NCBI GenBank assembly: GCA_013360915.1
Contig: JABWAT010000001.1
Location: 780,981-844,980, forward strand
Length of the DNA: 64,000 nucleotides
Source of the DNA: Bacteroidota bacterium
Lineage (GTDB): Bacteria; Bacteroidota; JABWAT01
Reading direction: 5' to 3'
The position numbers were made by a program, and so were the translations under genes. The notes beneath the pieces were generated by a model that saw only the letters and a program-made list of their open reading frames with translations, was not told the DNA's origin and did no database searches. Of this stretch, positions 1 to 9,600 are shown one piece after another (the first letter of the stretch is position 1; every line of letters starts with the position of its first letter).

Positions 1-1
1 T

Positions 2-262
2 GATGATGAAACCCTTACAAAAGTAGCCACCCTGACCGGAGGCAAGTATTACCGTGCAACAGACAATACGTCGCTCCGGAACATTTATACAGAAATCGGT
101 CAGCTGGAAAAAACCAGAATTGAAGTAAAGACCTTTAATCAGTACGAGGATGTGTACTGGTGGTTTATGATTCCTGCACTTGCCTTGCTGTTTCTCGAAT
201 GGGTGCTGATCAATACCCGCCTCAGACAGGTAACCATCGTAAAAAAATGGAGAACCGGATGA
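2..262 (+). CDS. batA: BatA-like VWA protein, C-terminal fragment (5' end outside window)
   Basis: An open frame runs from the window edge to a TGA at 260-262 (86 residues). It encodes the end of a von Willebrand A protein: a 'GGKYYRATD' stretch (the last strand/helix of the VWA fold, followed by residues that normally close it), then a hydrophobic segment ending in a short basic tail. Its stop overlaps the ATG of the next gene (ATGA, 259-262), and that gene is a clear BatB. By position and content this is BatA, the first VWA subunit of the Bat complex, a membrane system tied to aerotolerance and stress in Bacteroides and Leptospira. Most of the gene, including any MIDAS motif, lies outside the window. 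Confidence 0.8.
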   Translation, partial: DDETLTKVATLTGGKYYRATDNTSLRNIYTEIGQLEKTRIEVKTFNQYEDVYWWFMIPALALLFLEWVLINTRLRQVTIVKKWRTG

Positions 263-1305
263 AATTTGCCTGGCCGGACTACGCACTCCTTTTTCCGATT
301 TTGCTGATTGCCGGGGTCCTCGTATGGATCTATCAGCGATATCAGAACCGGCAATTACTGAACTATTTTTCCACCTCGAATCTCGAAAAGCTGGCAGACA
401 GACCCTCGCACCATTTACCGGTTCTGACCTTAATCCTCTGGTCTTTCATGTGGATTTTCCTGGTGGTAAGTCTGATGGGGCCTCTGCTTGGTGAACGGAT
501 ACGGGAAGTGAAATCGAAGGGAACCGACATCATCATTGCCCTTGATGTCTCCAATTCCATGCTTGCGCAGGATATACAGCCCAGCCGGCTGGAAAAAACC
601 AAACTGGAAATCAGAAATTTCGTCAGTCAGCTGAAAGGCGATCGGGTCGGATTAATTGTTTTCGAAAACGATGCCTTCCTTCAATGTCCGCTGACCACCG
701 ATTACTCAGCCATATACATGTACCTGGATGCCATCACCACCGGCTACCTTCCCAATCCGGGCACCAACCTGGCCGGACCGGTTTATCAATCCGCAGAAGC
801 CTTTAAGCGAACACTTTCCATTGGGGAAACAGCCGAAGACAAGGAACGAACCCGCATTCTGGTGGTTTTATCGGATGGAGAGGACCACGAAGGAGGCCTG
901 AACGAAGCCATTGCCTTCGCGAAGGAAGAACGGATCCGTGTTTACACAGTTGGGGTGGGTACTGCTGCTGGCGGTCCGATTCCGGTAACCGACCGGTTTG
1001 GAAAAGTCACCGATTTCAGGCGTGACCGGTCGGGCAATGTGGTCACCACACAGCTTAAGGAACAGAATATGGCAGAACTCGCCAGTGGAACCGGCGGAGA
1101 GTATTTCAGAATCGGGTCGGCCTTCTCTGATTTTTATAAACTGAGCGATGTGGTCAGTTCCCTGAAAAAGGAGGATTACAAAGCTGAGGAAGTGCTCGAT
1201 CTGGATAATAAATTCCAGTATCCGCTTGCGGCCGGATTGGTTTTATTCATGTGCCTGACCGGCTTAACTCTTTTCACCACCCGTAAAAAGGAACCCCTGT
1301 CATGA
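259..1305 (+). CDS. batB: BatB: membrane-anchored VWA-domain protein of the Bat aerotolerance operon
   Basis: 348 residues from ATG 259, which overlaps the batA stop. An open frame reaches further upstream, but it runs through batA and has no credible start. The protein has two N-terminal membrane segments (about residues 8-25 and 54-75), then a VWA domain with an intact MIDAS motif (D96-x-S98-x-S100), a 'LSDGEDHEG' strand typical of BatA/BatB, and a C-terminal membrane helix near residues 315-337. In the family the VWA domain faces the periplasm and is thought to bind a metal-bridged partner, probably the other Bat subunits. Its own stop overlaps batC (ATGA, 1302-1305), so the genes are probably translationally coupled. 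The exact biochemical role of Bat proteins remains unsettled. Confidence 0.9.
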   Translation: MKFAWPDYALLFPILLIAGVLVWIYQRYQNRQLLNYFSTSNLEKLADRPSHHLPVLTLILWSFMWIFLVVSLMGPLLGERIREVKSKGTDIIIALDVSNSMLAQDIQPSRLEKTKLEIRNFVSQLKGDRVGLIVFENDAFLQCPLTTDYSAIYMYLDAITTGYLPNPGTNLAGPVYQSAEAFKRTLSIGETAEDKERTRILVVLSDGEDHEGGLNEAIAFAKEERIRVYTVGVGTAAGGPIPVTDRFGKVTDFRRDRSGNVVTTQLKEQNMAELASGTGGEYFRIGSAFSDFYKLSDVVSSLKKEDYKAEEVLDLDNKFQYPLAAGLVLFMCLTGLTLFTTRKKEPLS

Positions 1306-1976
1306 TCTGGTTGATTCTGGCGTTTCTTTCCCTGGATATCGGGAATCTTCAGAAGGCCGATCTTCTTTATAAGAAGGGCCAATATGCAGAGGCACTTCAA
1401 CTGTATCAGAACGAGCAAAAGGAAAGACCGGATGACCCTCTGCTTGCATTCAACATTGGTAATACCCTGATGAAACTTGGCAGGCAGGATGAAGCGGTCC
1501 GCCAGTATCAGTTATCTGAATCCCTCACAAGATCGGCCCCGGTGGCCGGCAAGTCGGCCTATAACCGGGCGCTTGCCAATATGAAGCAACAGGAAATGGA
1601 AAAAGCACTGCTGGACGCACGCCAGGCTGTGAAATTAAATCCGGCCGATCCTGATGCCCGTGCCAATGCCGAGGTGATTTCCCGTCTGATTGACCTCAGG
1701 CAGCAACAACAGAAACAGCAACAGAACAAAGACGATAAAAAAGACCAGAACAAACAGGATCAGCAAAAACAGGAACAACAAAAGCAGGACCAGCAGAAAA
1801 ACGATCAGAAGAAACAAGATCAGCAAAAGCCAGATCAGCAGCAGCAACAAGCCACCATGCCAAAAGAGCAGGCTCAGCGTTTACTGGATGCTTTGAAAAA
1901 AAATGAACAGGAAGCACTTCTGAAAAAGAAAGAAATGCAAACCCGTCAGCGACGGAAAACCGACAAGGACTGGTAA
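1302..1976 (+). CDS. batC: BatC: TPR protein with a Q/K/D-rich low-complexity tail
   Basis: 224 residues. The N-terminus is hydrophobic and followed by TPR-type repeats ('GQYAEALQLYQNEQ', 'GRQDEAVRQYQLSE', 'EKALLDARQAVKLNPADP', about residues 20-125). Residues 135-180 are almost only Q, K, D and N, built from short units such as QQKQDQQK, and a basic C-terminus follows. BatC proteins usually combine TPRs with a low-complexity tail, so the architecture fits. The start overlaps the batB stop, and batD begins 1 bp after its stop. It probably acts as a scaffold for the Bat subunits at the membrane (inference). The matching CAG/AAA-rich DNA produces several spurious reading frames on the other strand. 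Confidence 0.85.
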   Translation: MIWLILAFLSLDIGNLQKADLLYKKGQYAEALQLYQNEQKERPDDPLLAFNIGNTLMKLGRQDEAVRQYQLSESLTRSAPVAGKSAYNRALANMKQQEMEKALLDARQAVKLNPADPDARANAEVISRLIDLRQQQQKQQQNKDDKKDQNKQDQQKQEQQKQDQQKNDQKKQDQQKPDQQQQQATMPKEQAQRLLDALKKNEQEALLKKKEMQTRQRRKTDKDW

Positions 1977-1977
1977 C

Positions 1978-3759
1978 ATGCGATTGATTCTGTTTCTTCT
2001 TGTCAGCAGTCTGTTCACCGGTCTCCGTGCACAGGAAATTGAGCTGGCCATTTCAACCGATCGGACCACCTACCGGGTGAATGATATTGTCACGGTAACG
2101 CTGGAAGTGGCCACATCGGGGAATGTCAACCTTCCGGAACCCACTCTTTCTCCTGTACAAGGGCTTAAAAGACTTCCCGGTCAATCTTCGAGCGGACAAA
2201 GCATTTCCATTGTCAACGGGTCCTATCGGGTGAGTACCACGCAAACCCACACCTACCTTGCTACCGAAACCGGAACTTTGAAAGTGGGACCAGCCACCGT
2301 TGTGTTCAAAGGAAAGACCGTTCAGAGTAACCTTCTGACACTAAAAATCGTGGCAGCCGATGCGAAGCTGGGCTCTGAAACCGGACAGGAACAGGATGAA
2401 CTGGTTTTTATAAAAGCAACCGCAAATAAGACCAATCCGGTGGTGGGTGAACCCGTTTACATCAAATACCGGTTGTATTTCAGGACGCGCATCAACAATC
2501 CGCGTCAGGTTCAGGATTTTACCATTTCAGGGGCCCTTACCGATGATGTGAATACTGGTGTTCCCAACCAGCGGCCACAGAATGAAGTGGTGGGAGGCAT
2601 CACATACAGCGCTGTAAACATCAGGGAATTGGTCATATACCCGCAGCAACCGGGACTGCTCGAAATCAAACCACTGGTTTTGACAGTTCAGGCAGCCAGA
2701 CCGCGGAAAAATAACCGTTCCAGTGTTTTTGATGACTTTCTGATGGATCCGTTTCAGGAGTACACTCAGATCTCGGTTAGCAGCAACTCCCTCAAGCTGA
2801 CGGTCAGACCAACAGGTCCGCTTCCCGCTGATTATACCGGGTTTGTCGGGGATATAACCGGCAAGCGGACGGTTTCCCGGCAAACAGCTGAAGTGAATCA
2901 GCCAGTCTCGGTATTCATGACCTTTGAGGGAACCGGAAATTTCAAAAACTTCTTACCCCCAAAATTGTCGTTCGGATCCCAGGTTGAAGCCTACCCTCCC
3001 AAAGAAACCACCAAAATGAATGCAGGTGTTCGCGGCGGAACCGGGACCTGGTCCATCGAATACATTATCATTCCCCGATATTCTGGAGATATCAACCTGC
3101 CGGCTGTCAGCTGGTCCTGGTGGGATTCCGGTTCAGATAAGGTGAAAACACAGACTTTTCCAGCCATCACCATTCCGGTTACCGGGGGAGCAGCTGCCAA
3201 CGGTCTGCCAACGGGAGAGAGCATCGATTTCAGAACCATTGGGAAAGACATTTCCTTCATCAGAACCGAGTCAGACTGGTCAGAAGCATCCGGATTCAGA
3301 AAATCCCCGCATCAGTGGGCCATTCCAGCTTTTCTGATGATGTGGGCAATATTCGGGATGGCCTTTGTCTGGTTACGACGGTCCGACCGACTGCGTGCTG
3401 ACTACAAATCATTTGCCCATCGTCATGCCGAGAAATTTGCCAGAAAAAGCCTGGAAAAAGCACGGAAACTGGCAGAAACCACCGATACCCGTGAAGTACT
3501 TGGTGAAATTCACCGGGTGATCAGTCAATTCATTGCCCATAAGCTGAAAATCGGCGAGACAGCCTGGACTGCGAGTGAGGTCATCCAATTGTTATCCAGT
3601 CAGAACATGCCACCTGAACAGCTTTCGCGTGTTTCTGCCTATCTTCACAAGCTGAACGAGTACCGGTTCGCACCCGTTCAGGCCATCACAGAATCGAAAG
3701 AGGAATTAATCAAACATGCAGAAATTATTCTTGCTGATCTGTCTGCTTTCTGGTCTTAA
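1978..3759 (+). CDS. batD: BatD: secreted/membrane oxygen-tolerance protein
   Basis: 593 residues. A signal peptide (MRLILFLLVSSLFTG, cleaved near 'LRAQ') leads into several beta-sandwich domains. The opening 'STDRTTYRVNDIVTVTLEV' and later 'QPVSVFMTFEGTGNFKNF' are typical of the BatD oxygen-tolerance family. A single membrane helix lies near residues 442-463 ('WAIPAFLMMWAIFGMAFVWL'), with a helical cytoplasmic tail. The topology is therefore a large periplasmic part anchored by one helix. The 3' end overlaps batE by 44 bp in a different frame, so the two proteins are probably made together. Length and order match Bat operons of Bacteroidota and relatives. Confidence 0.88.
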   Translation: MRLILFLLVSSLFTGLRAQEIELAISTDRTTYRVNDIVTVTLEVATSGNVNLPEPTLSPVQGLKRLPGQSSSGQSISIVNGSYRVSTTQTHTYLATETGTLKVGPATVVFKGKTVQSNLLTLKIVAADAKLGSETGQEQDELVFIKATANKTNPVVGEPVYIKYRLYFRTRINNPRQVQDFTISGALTDDVNTGVPNQRPQNEVVGGITYSAVNIRELVIYPQQPGLLEIKPLVLTVQAARPRKNNRSSVFDDFLMDPFQEYTQISVSSNSLKLTVRPTGPLPADYTGFVGDITGKRTVSRQTAEVNQPVSVFMTFEGTGNFKNFLPPKLSFGSQVEAYPPKETTKMNAGVRGGTGTWSIEYIIIPRYSGDINLPAVSWSWWDSGSDKVKTQTFPAITIPVTGGAAANGLPTGESIDFRTIGKDISFIRTESDWSEASGFRKSPHQWAIPAFLMMWAIFGMAFVWLRRSDRLRADYKSFAHRHAEKFARKSLEKARKLAETTDTREVLGEIHRVISQFIAHKLKIGETAWTASEVIQLLSSQNMPPEQLSRVSAYLHKLNEYRFAPVQAITESKEELIKHAEIILADLSAFWS

Positions 3760-4519
3760 TCTGCAGACAGCTTCGGCTCAGTCAGCAGCACCGGACAGCA
3801 TGTTTCTCTGGGGAAACCAGGATTATTCTGCCGGCAGATACAGCGAAGCTGTGAACCGGTATCTGAGTTTACTGAATGAAGGATTTGAATCATCAGCCAT
3901 GTATCTAAATCTGGGCAATTCCTGGTTCCGGTTGCAGCAATATGGTCTGGCAAGATGGGCCTATGAAAAAGCAGCACAATCCGACCCGTGGTCTGCCGAT
4001 ATTCAACAAAACCTTAACCTCGTCCGTCTGATTCAAACTGACAAAATCACCAAACTGCCTCAGGTCACTCTTCGCGATCAGGCCTTGTCTGCCTTGTCTT
4101 TTTTCAGATACCCGATGGTTGCCATTCCGGTCATTCTGCTATCAATTCTCGCACTCATTTTATTTTTTCTGCGTTTTCATCAACGATGGAGCGGTTGGAA
4201 ACAGAACGCGGTTCTGGTTCTTGTCTGGGTGACCATTTTTATTCAGCTGGCCGCAACCAGTTATCTCTATCTCGAAAACCTCGAAGACCATGGTTTTATC
4301 ACGGCTGCACAATCTGATATCAAATCGGAACCCAATACACGCTCTGCCACCCTGTTTCAATTGCACCATATCACCCGTGTCTTTATGATTTCCCGCTTTG
4401 GTGAATGGGTTCATATTCGTCTGGAAAATGGCAATACCGGCTGGATTCCCCTGAAAGAGGTGGCTTTTCTTTCAGATACTCTGCCCCCACAGGTTGCAAT
4501 AAACGAGGGTTCGGAATAA
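3716..4519 (+). CDS. batE: BatE: TPR and SH3-like membrane protein closing the Bat operon
   Basis: 267 residues from ATG 3716, inside the end of batD. The start is supported by the signal peptide MQKLFLLICLLSGLNLQTASAQ. TPR repeats follow (about residues 28-100, with 'SSAMYLNLGNSWFRLQQYGLARWAYEKA'-type helices), then two membrane helices (about 135-155 and 165-187) and a C-terminal SH3-like region ending 'GEWVHIRLENGNTGWIPLKEV'. TPR, membrane segments and bacterial SH3 is the usual BatE layout. It is the last gene of the block; no clear terminator follows before the tRNA at 4617. Confidence 0.85.
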   Translation: MQKLFLLICLLSGLNLQTASAQSAAPDSMFLWGNQDYSAGRYSEAVNRYLSLLNEGFESSAMYLNLGNSWFRLQQYGLARWAYEKAAQSDPWSADIQQNLNLVRLIQTDKITKLPQVTLRDQALSALSFFRYPMVAIPVILLSILALILFFLRFHQRWSGWKQNAVLVLVWVTIFIQLAATSYLYLENLEDHGFITAAQSDIKSEPNTRSATLFQLHHITRVFMISRFGEWVHIRLENGNTGWIPLKEVAFLSDTLPPQVAINEGSE

Positions 4520-4616
4520 CTTTGCAGTCCGTTTGAGGTTCTGATGCGGATAATGCCGTATTGGTTCACTCAAAAACAACTTGATTTTTACAAAGGAATC
4601 CGTTTCCTGAGTAAAT

Positions 4617-4701
4617 GCCGGGGTGGTGAAACTGGTAGACGCGCTGGACTCAAAATCCAGTGGGCTCAAAACCCGTGTCGGTTCGAGTCCGACCCTCGGC
4701 A
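4617..4701 (+). tRNA. tRNA-Leu (anticodon CAA)
   Basis: An 85-nt cloverleaf with a long variable arm, as expected for Leu. The acceptor strands GCCGGGG (4617-4623) and CCTCGGC pair with one G-T wobble. The anticodon stem CTGGA/TCCAG encloses the loop CTCAAAA, giving anticodon CAA (codon TTG). The T arm is GTCGG-TTCGAGT-CCGAC. The discriminator is A4701, followed by CAA, so the CCA tail is not fully encoded. A reading frame on the opposite strand (4472-4816) is the usual artefact seen over Leu tRNA genes. Confidence 0.96.
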
Positions 4702-4726
4702 CAACCATTAAGCGACTGTTGAAGAA

Positions 4727-4784
4727 GTCGGACGAGAAGTTTACCCCGATAGGAACGTATCGGGGAGTCCGACCCTCGGCACAA
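4727..4784 (+). repeat. tRNA 3'-end copy carrying a hairpin insert
   Basis: Bases 4765-4784 repeat exactly the last 20 bases at the tRNA-Leu 3' end (4685-4704). The copy also has a T-stem-like pair, GTCGG (4727-4731) with CCGAC (4769-4773), but the T loop is replaced by a longer insert. That insert contains the 7-bp hairpin CCCCGAT/ATCGGGG (4744-4750 and 4759-4765). It looks like a degenerate tRNA-tail fragment or a REP-like element that carries tRNA sequence. No integrase gene is nearby. Confidence 0.6.
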
Positions 4785-4884
4785 TCAGTCTGAGCTGGGA
4801 CTGGTGAAAGTTTCACCGTTTCAACAAATGATCATCCGGATCGGATCCAACCCGATCGGAGTGGTAATCCCCTTTTGAAGTAAA

Positions 4885-4909
4885 GTCCATCTCTGATGGG
4901 CTTTTTTAT
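4885..4909 (+). terminator. Rho-independent terminator
   Basis: GTCCATC (4885-4891) pairs with GATGGGC (4895-4901) around a 3-nt loop, with one G-T pair, and six T follow. It sits between the tRNA element and ettA, so it probably ends the tRNA (or bat-tRNA) transcript. Confidence 0.7.
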
Positions 4910-4938
4910 TTTAATCTATCTGAATAGCGGAGACACAC

Positions 4939-6609
4939 ATGGCAGGTAATGAAATTATTTTTTCGATGATCGGTGTCAGTAAGGTTTACAAACCAAACCG
5001 GACGGTCCTGAAAGATATTTACCTTTCCTTTTTTTACGGAGCAAAAATCGGCGTTCTCGGACTCAACGGCGCTGGAAAAAGTTCACTTCTTAAGGTAATT
5101 GCGGGTGAGGATCATGATTATCTTGGTCAGATCACCCGTCAGAAGGGAGTGACCTTCGGACTGCTGCATCAGGATCCGGTACTGGACCCATCAAAAACCG
5201 TCAGAGAAATCGTTGAAGAAGGCGCGAAGGAAACCATTCAGCTGCTTCGGGATTACAATTCCATCAGCGAACAATTTGCCGATCCGGATGCAGACTATGA
5301 GAAGCTGATGGATAAGCAGGCAGCTCTGCAGGAAAAAATTGATGCCATGAATGCCTGGGACATTGATGCCCGCCTTGAAATGGCCATGGATGCTTTACGG
5401 TGTCCACCGGGAGATACCCCGATCAATGTGCTCTCGGGTGGGGAACGCCGCCGTGTGGCGCTTTGCCGGCTGTTGCTTCAGAAACCCGATGTGCTTTTGC
5501 TGGATGAGCCAACGAACCATCTTGATGCTGAATCGGTCAGCTGGCTGGAGCATCATCTCGGTACCTATGAAGGAACCGTCATTGCGGTAACACACGACCG
5601 GTATTTCCTCGATAACGTCGCCGGCTGGATTCTGGAACTGGACCGTGGTGAAGGAATTCCCTTTCAGGGCAATTACTCCTCCTGGCTGGAACAGAAACAA
5701 AAACGTCTTGAACAGGAAGAGCGGCAGGAAAGCAAACGCTCCAAGGCACTTGCCATGGAATTGGAGTGGATCCGGATGAATCCTAAGGGCCGTCATGCAA
5801 AATCCAAAGCCCGTATCTCTGCCTATGAAAAAATGCTTGAGGAACAAACCGAGAAACGCAGCGAAGATATTGATATCTACATTCCACCCGGACCGCGTCT
5901 TGGTGATGTGGTGATTGAATCGAAATCAGTTGCAAAAGCCTACGGTGACAATCTTCTCTACGATGACATGACGTTTGCCCTTCCGCCGGGAGGCATTGTC
6001 GGGGTCATCGGTCCGAACGGTGCTGGAAAAACCACCTTGTTCAGAATGATTACCGGGCAGGAAAAACCCGACACAGGAACCATCAGGATCGGTGACACTG
6101 TCAAACTGGCCTATGTTGATCAATCGCGTCCGCTCGATGGGGAAAAAACCATCTGGGAAGAAATTTCAGGGGGAGATGATACCATCCTTCTCGGAAAACG
6201 GGAAGTCAATTCACGTGCTTATGTGGCACGATTCAATTTCTCGGGAAGTGATCAGCAGAAAAAGGTAAAGGAACTATCAGGTGGAGAGAAAAACCGTGTC
6301 CACCTGGCCAAGGTACTGCGTCAGGGAGCCAATGTTCTGCTGTTGGATGAACCCACCAATGACCTGGATGTGAATACGTTGCGGGCATTGGAAGAAGCCC
6401 TGCAGAATTTTGCCGGTTGTGCAGTGGTTATTTCACACGACCGCTGGTTCCTGGACCGGATTGCCACGCATATTCTGGCCTTTGAAGGAGACAGCACGGT
6501 GGTTTACTTCGATGGAAATTACACAGAATATGAAGAAAACAGGAAGAAACGGCTGGGTATTGATGCTGAGCAGCCTCATCGGATCAAGTATAAAAAACTG
6601 ACCCGCTAA
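4939..6609 (+). CDS. ettA: EttA: energy-dependent translational throttle, ABC-F ATPase
   Basis: 556 residues, essentially the length of known EttA proteins. Two ABC ATPase domains are present in one chain without membrane segments: Walker A near residues 41-49 (GLNGAGKSS) and 358-366 (GPNGAGKTT), signature motifs LSGGERR (about 165) and LSGGEKN (about 446), and Walker B/'DEPTNHLD' and 'DEPTNDLD'. A charged helical linker with 'RMNPKGRHAKSKARI' connects them, corresponding to the P-site tRNA interaction motif of EttA. The protein binds the ribosomal E site and couples early elongation to the ATP/ADP ratio. It stops 3 bp before the stop of the convergent sensor kinase. Confidence 0.95.
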   Translation: MAGNEIIFSMIGVSKVYKPNRTVLKDIYLSFFYGAKIGVLGLNGAGKSSLLKVIAGEDHDYLGQITRQKGVTFGLLHQDPVLDPSKTVREIVEEGAKETIQLLRDYNSISEQFADPDADYEKLMDKQAALQEKIDAMNAWDIDARLEMAMDALRCPPGDTPINVLSGGERRRVALCRLLLQKPDVLLLDEPTNHLDAESVSWLEHHLGTYEGTVIAVTHDRYFLDNVAGWILELDRGEGIPFQGNYSSWLEQKQKRLEQEERQESKRSKALAMELEWIRMNPKGRHAKSKARISAYEKMLEEQTEKRSEDIDIYIPPGPRLGDVVIESKSVAKAYGDNLLYDDMTFALPPGGIVGVIGPNGAGKTTLFRMITGQEKPDTGTIRIGDTVKLAYVDQSRPLDGEKTIWEEISGGDDTILLGKREVNSRAYVARFNFSGSDQQKKVKELSGGEKNRVHLAKVLRQGANVLLLDEPTNDLDVNTLRALEEALQNFAGCAVVISHDRWFLDRIATHILAFEGDSTVVYFDGNYTEYEENRKKRLGIDAEQPHRIKYKKLTR

Positions 6610-6612
6610 GTT

Positions 6613-9600
6613 TTAACCCCGGGGCAATTCGACGATAAATGTTGAACCTGCCCCGGGAATACTTTCCAAAGACAGAGTTCCGTGATGCAAGTCGGTAAAT
6701 TCCTTTACGATGGAAAGACCGAGTCCTGTTGAGAGCTCTCCTCCAGTTGGCTGAGCCGACAAGCGCTGATACCGCTGATACAGCCGCTGCTGATCTTCCT
6801 GCGTAAATCCCGGCCCTTCATCCTCAACCTCCACCCGGATACCCTCGGGTTTCTCATAGGCCCGTACTGAAATGGTTTTTCCGGCAGGAGAGTATTTGAC
6901 TGCATTTGAAACCAGGTTATCAAAAATGTTCCTGATTTTGTCCTCATCACCTTTGATGGTGAATTTTTCGGGAAGATGGTTATCGAACTGAATTCGCTGA
7001 TTTTTCCGATGAGACAATGGTTCATTCTGAATAACCACGGTATTCAGAACCGCATTCATATCCACTGGTTTCAGGTTCAGTGAAAGCGAGGCCAGATCAA
7101 TGTAGGACGAATCAAGCAATTCCCTGATAGATCCCACCATCCGTGCAGCCGATTTGTGGATTTTCTGTAGCCTGGGCGCAATATCCGAATCGGTTGGAAG
7201 CTGACTTTCAATCAGTTCAACATATCCGATGATGCTGTTCAGCGGATTTCTGAGATCATGAGCTGCAATACTCAGCAGTTTTGATTTCAGACTATCTGCC
7301 TTTTTCATGGCATCCACCATGGATTCCAGTTCGCGGTTCATCCGCTTTAACTGGCTTTCCTGCTGACGCAGCTGAATCAGGTTTTTCACACGAGCCAATA
7401 ATTCCTTTGTATAGAATGGCTTGTACATGTAATCATCGGCACCGATTTCGAGACCTTCGGCCTTCATTTCTCCAGATGCCTTTGCCGTCAGTAAAATAAT
7501 AGGCACATGGCTAAGCAGATCGTTTGAACGGACCCGTCTGCAGAATTCATAGCCATCCATCACCGGCATCATGATGTCCGTCAGAATTAACGTGGGAATC
7601 TGTTCTTCGGCAGCTTCCAGGGCTTCCTTTCCGTTTTCTGCTTCGATGATATCGTATTTATCCTCGAGAATGGCTCTGATATATGTCCGGATGTCTTTGT
7701 TATCATCAACCACGAGTACGACAGGCTTTTCACCCGATTCATCGCGGTCGAAATTGATATCATCCAGATTGATTCCGGTGCTGAACTCGGCCAGTTCCGA
7801 TTTGGCCCGCTCGATAAAGCCATGGATCGGGTCGGCAGAATCCTGAGCGATTTCCTCATCGGACCATGTATCCCGTGAGATCGGTATTCTGAAATAAAAT
7901 GTACTTCCCTTTCCGGGTTGGCTTTCTACGGTGATGATGCCTTTATGCAGGGCCACCAGATCGCGCGCCAGCGAAAGACCGATACCGGTTCCCTCCTGAA
8001 GGGATGAGTCAAGATGGTCTCCATGGAAAAACCGGTCAAAAATGAAAGGTAGCTCTTCCTCCTTAAATCCCCGTCCTGAATCGGTTATGCGGAACTCGAA
8101 GGCGGTCAGATCCGAGTTCACTTCTGTTTCAATCCGGATCGATCCCCCATCCGGGGTGAATTTGATTGCATTGGTAACCAGGTTAAAAATGATCTTTTCA
8201 ACCTTATCAACATCGAACCAGCAGAAGGCCGAGCCTGTGTTTGAATCGGTGATGTATTGAATCCGGCGTTCTGCACACAATTGACCAAAAAGTTGGGTGA
8301 TTTCCCGGTTTACCGTTACGATATCCTGGCGGCTGACCCTAAGCTGACTCTGCCCGGCATCAACCTTCGAAATTTCGAGCAGCTGATTAATCAGCCTCAG
8401 CAACCGTCTTGAATTACGGAGAGCGATGGTGAGTTGGTTTTTCAGTTTGGGTGTGACCTTGCCAAATGAACCTTCGATGGCGTTTTCCAAGGGTCCGATG
8501 GTCAGAGTCAGCGGTGTTCTGAATTCATGGGAAATATTGGCAAAAAAACGTGATTTGATGCGGTCCGCTTCAATCAGCTTCTGCTCATGGTTTTTAATGG
8601 TTTCCATGGCCTGTTCGGCAATAATCCGCTGACTTTCTGCTTCATTTCTTGCCTTCTCGGTATCTTCGAGCGCTTTTTCCGTCCGTTCCTTTTCGGCGAC
8701 CAGTGTCAGGGTACGCTCATTAACCAGATGCTGTAATTCCTGTTGCCGTTCACGCATTCGCTGAAACCGTCGTTTCTGCATGACCAGCGACACCATAAAG
8801 AATCCAAAGCCAATCACCAGAAAACCAATGATCTGGATGTACCAGGTCGAATACCAATGCGGCGTGATGACAAACCGGTACTCGGCTGGCTCACTCCAGA
8901 AATGACCCGATTTGATGGCTCGGACCTGAAAGATAAAGTTGCCGGAAGGAAGCGAGGGGTAATAAATGATTTTCTGACTGGAGGGGGTTGTCCAGTTTTC
9001 CTGATGACCGACCAGACGACATTGAAACTGAATGTATTCGGCCGGGTAAGTAACCGCATAGAATCCGGCGGTAAAGGAACTTTCTTCCAATACTGAGACC
9101 GAATCGGATCGTCCCAGTTCCACCGGCTGATCGTTAAAACTGATGGTGCTGAACTTGGGAAGCGGGGTAATCCGGACTGGCTGAACCCGTTTTTGCCAAT
9201 AGCCAAGTCCTTTAGCTGTTCCTGTCCAGATTCGTCCCTCGGGGTCCACGGTCATGGCATGGTGCGTGATGGTGGTATTTGACAAACCATCCTGCTTCCC
9301 GAAAAAGGCTGCCATCAGATTGTGGTACACAATGATTCCGGTTTCGGTGCCAATCCATAACTGGCCGTAATTGTCGATTACCAGAGATTTGACAGAAGGA
9401 ACACCAAACTGGTTGACGGTGGTAATCTGACTCACAATCCCGTTGTAATACCGGAACAGGCCATTGGCTGCACCCAGCCACCATTCCCCCGAAACGGAAC
9501 CCGGATACAGGGTACGGATAAGTTCCGGAGTCGGACTGCCAGCAGCCACAGTAAAAGTCCACTGAGAAAACCGATCTGATTCCTGATCATACTTGTGAAT

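Noticed and set aside
1690-1896. Alternative-frame proteins in the batC tail
   Set aside because: They arise from the Q/K-rich repeat DNA; batC is clearly the coding frame.
4685-4784. Integrated mobile element at tRNA-Leu
   Set aside because: The two 20-bp copies are only 80 bp apart, with no integrase or cargo between.
4472-4816. Minus-strand reading frame of 114 codons over the tRNA
   Set aside because: It runs antisense to tRNA-Leu and its 'VGLEPTRVLSPLDFESSASTS' type translation is a known false-gene artefact.
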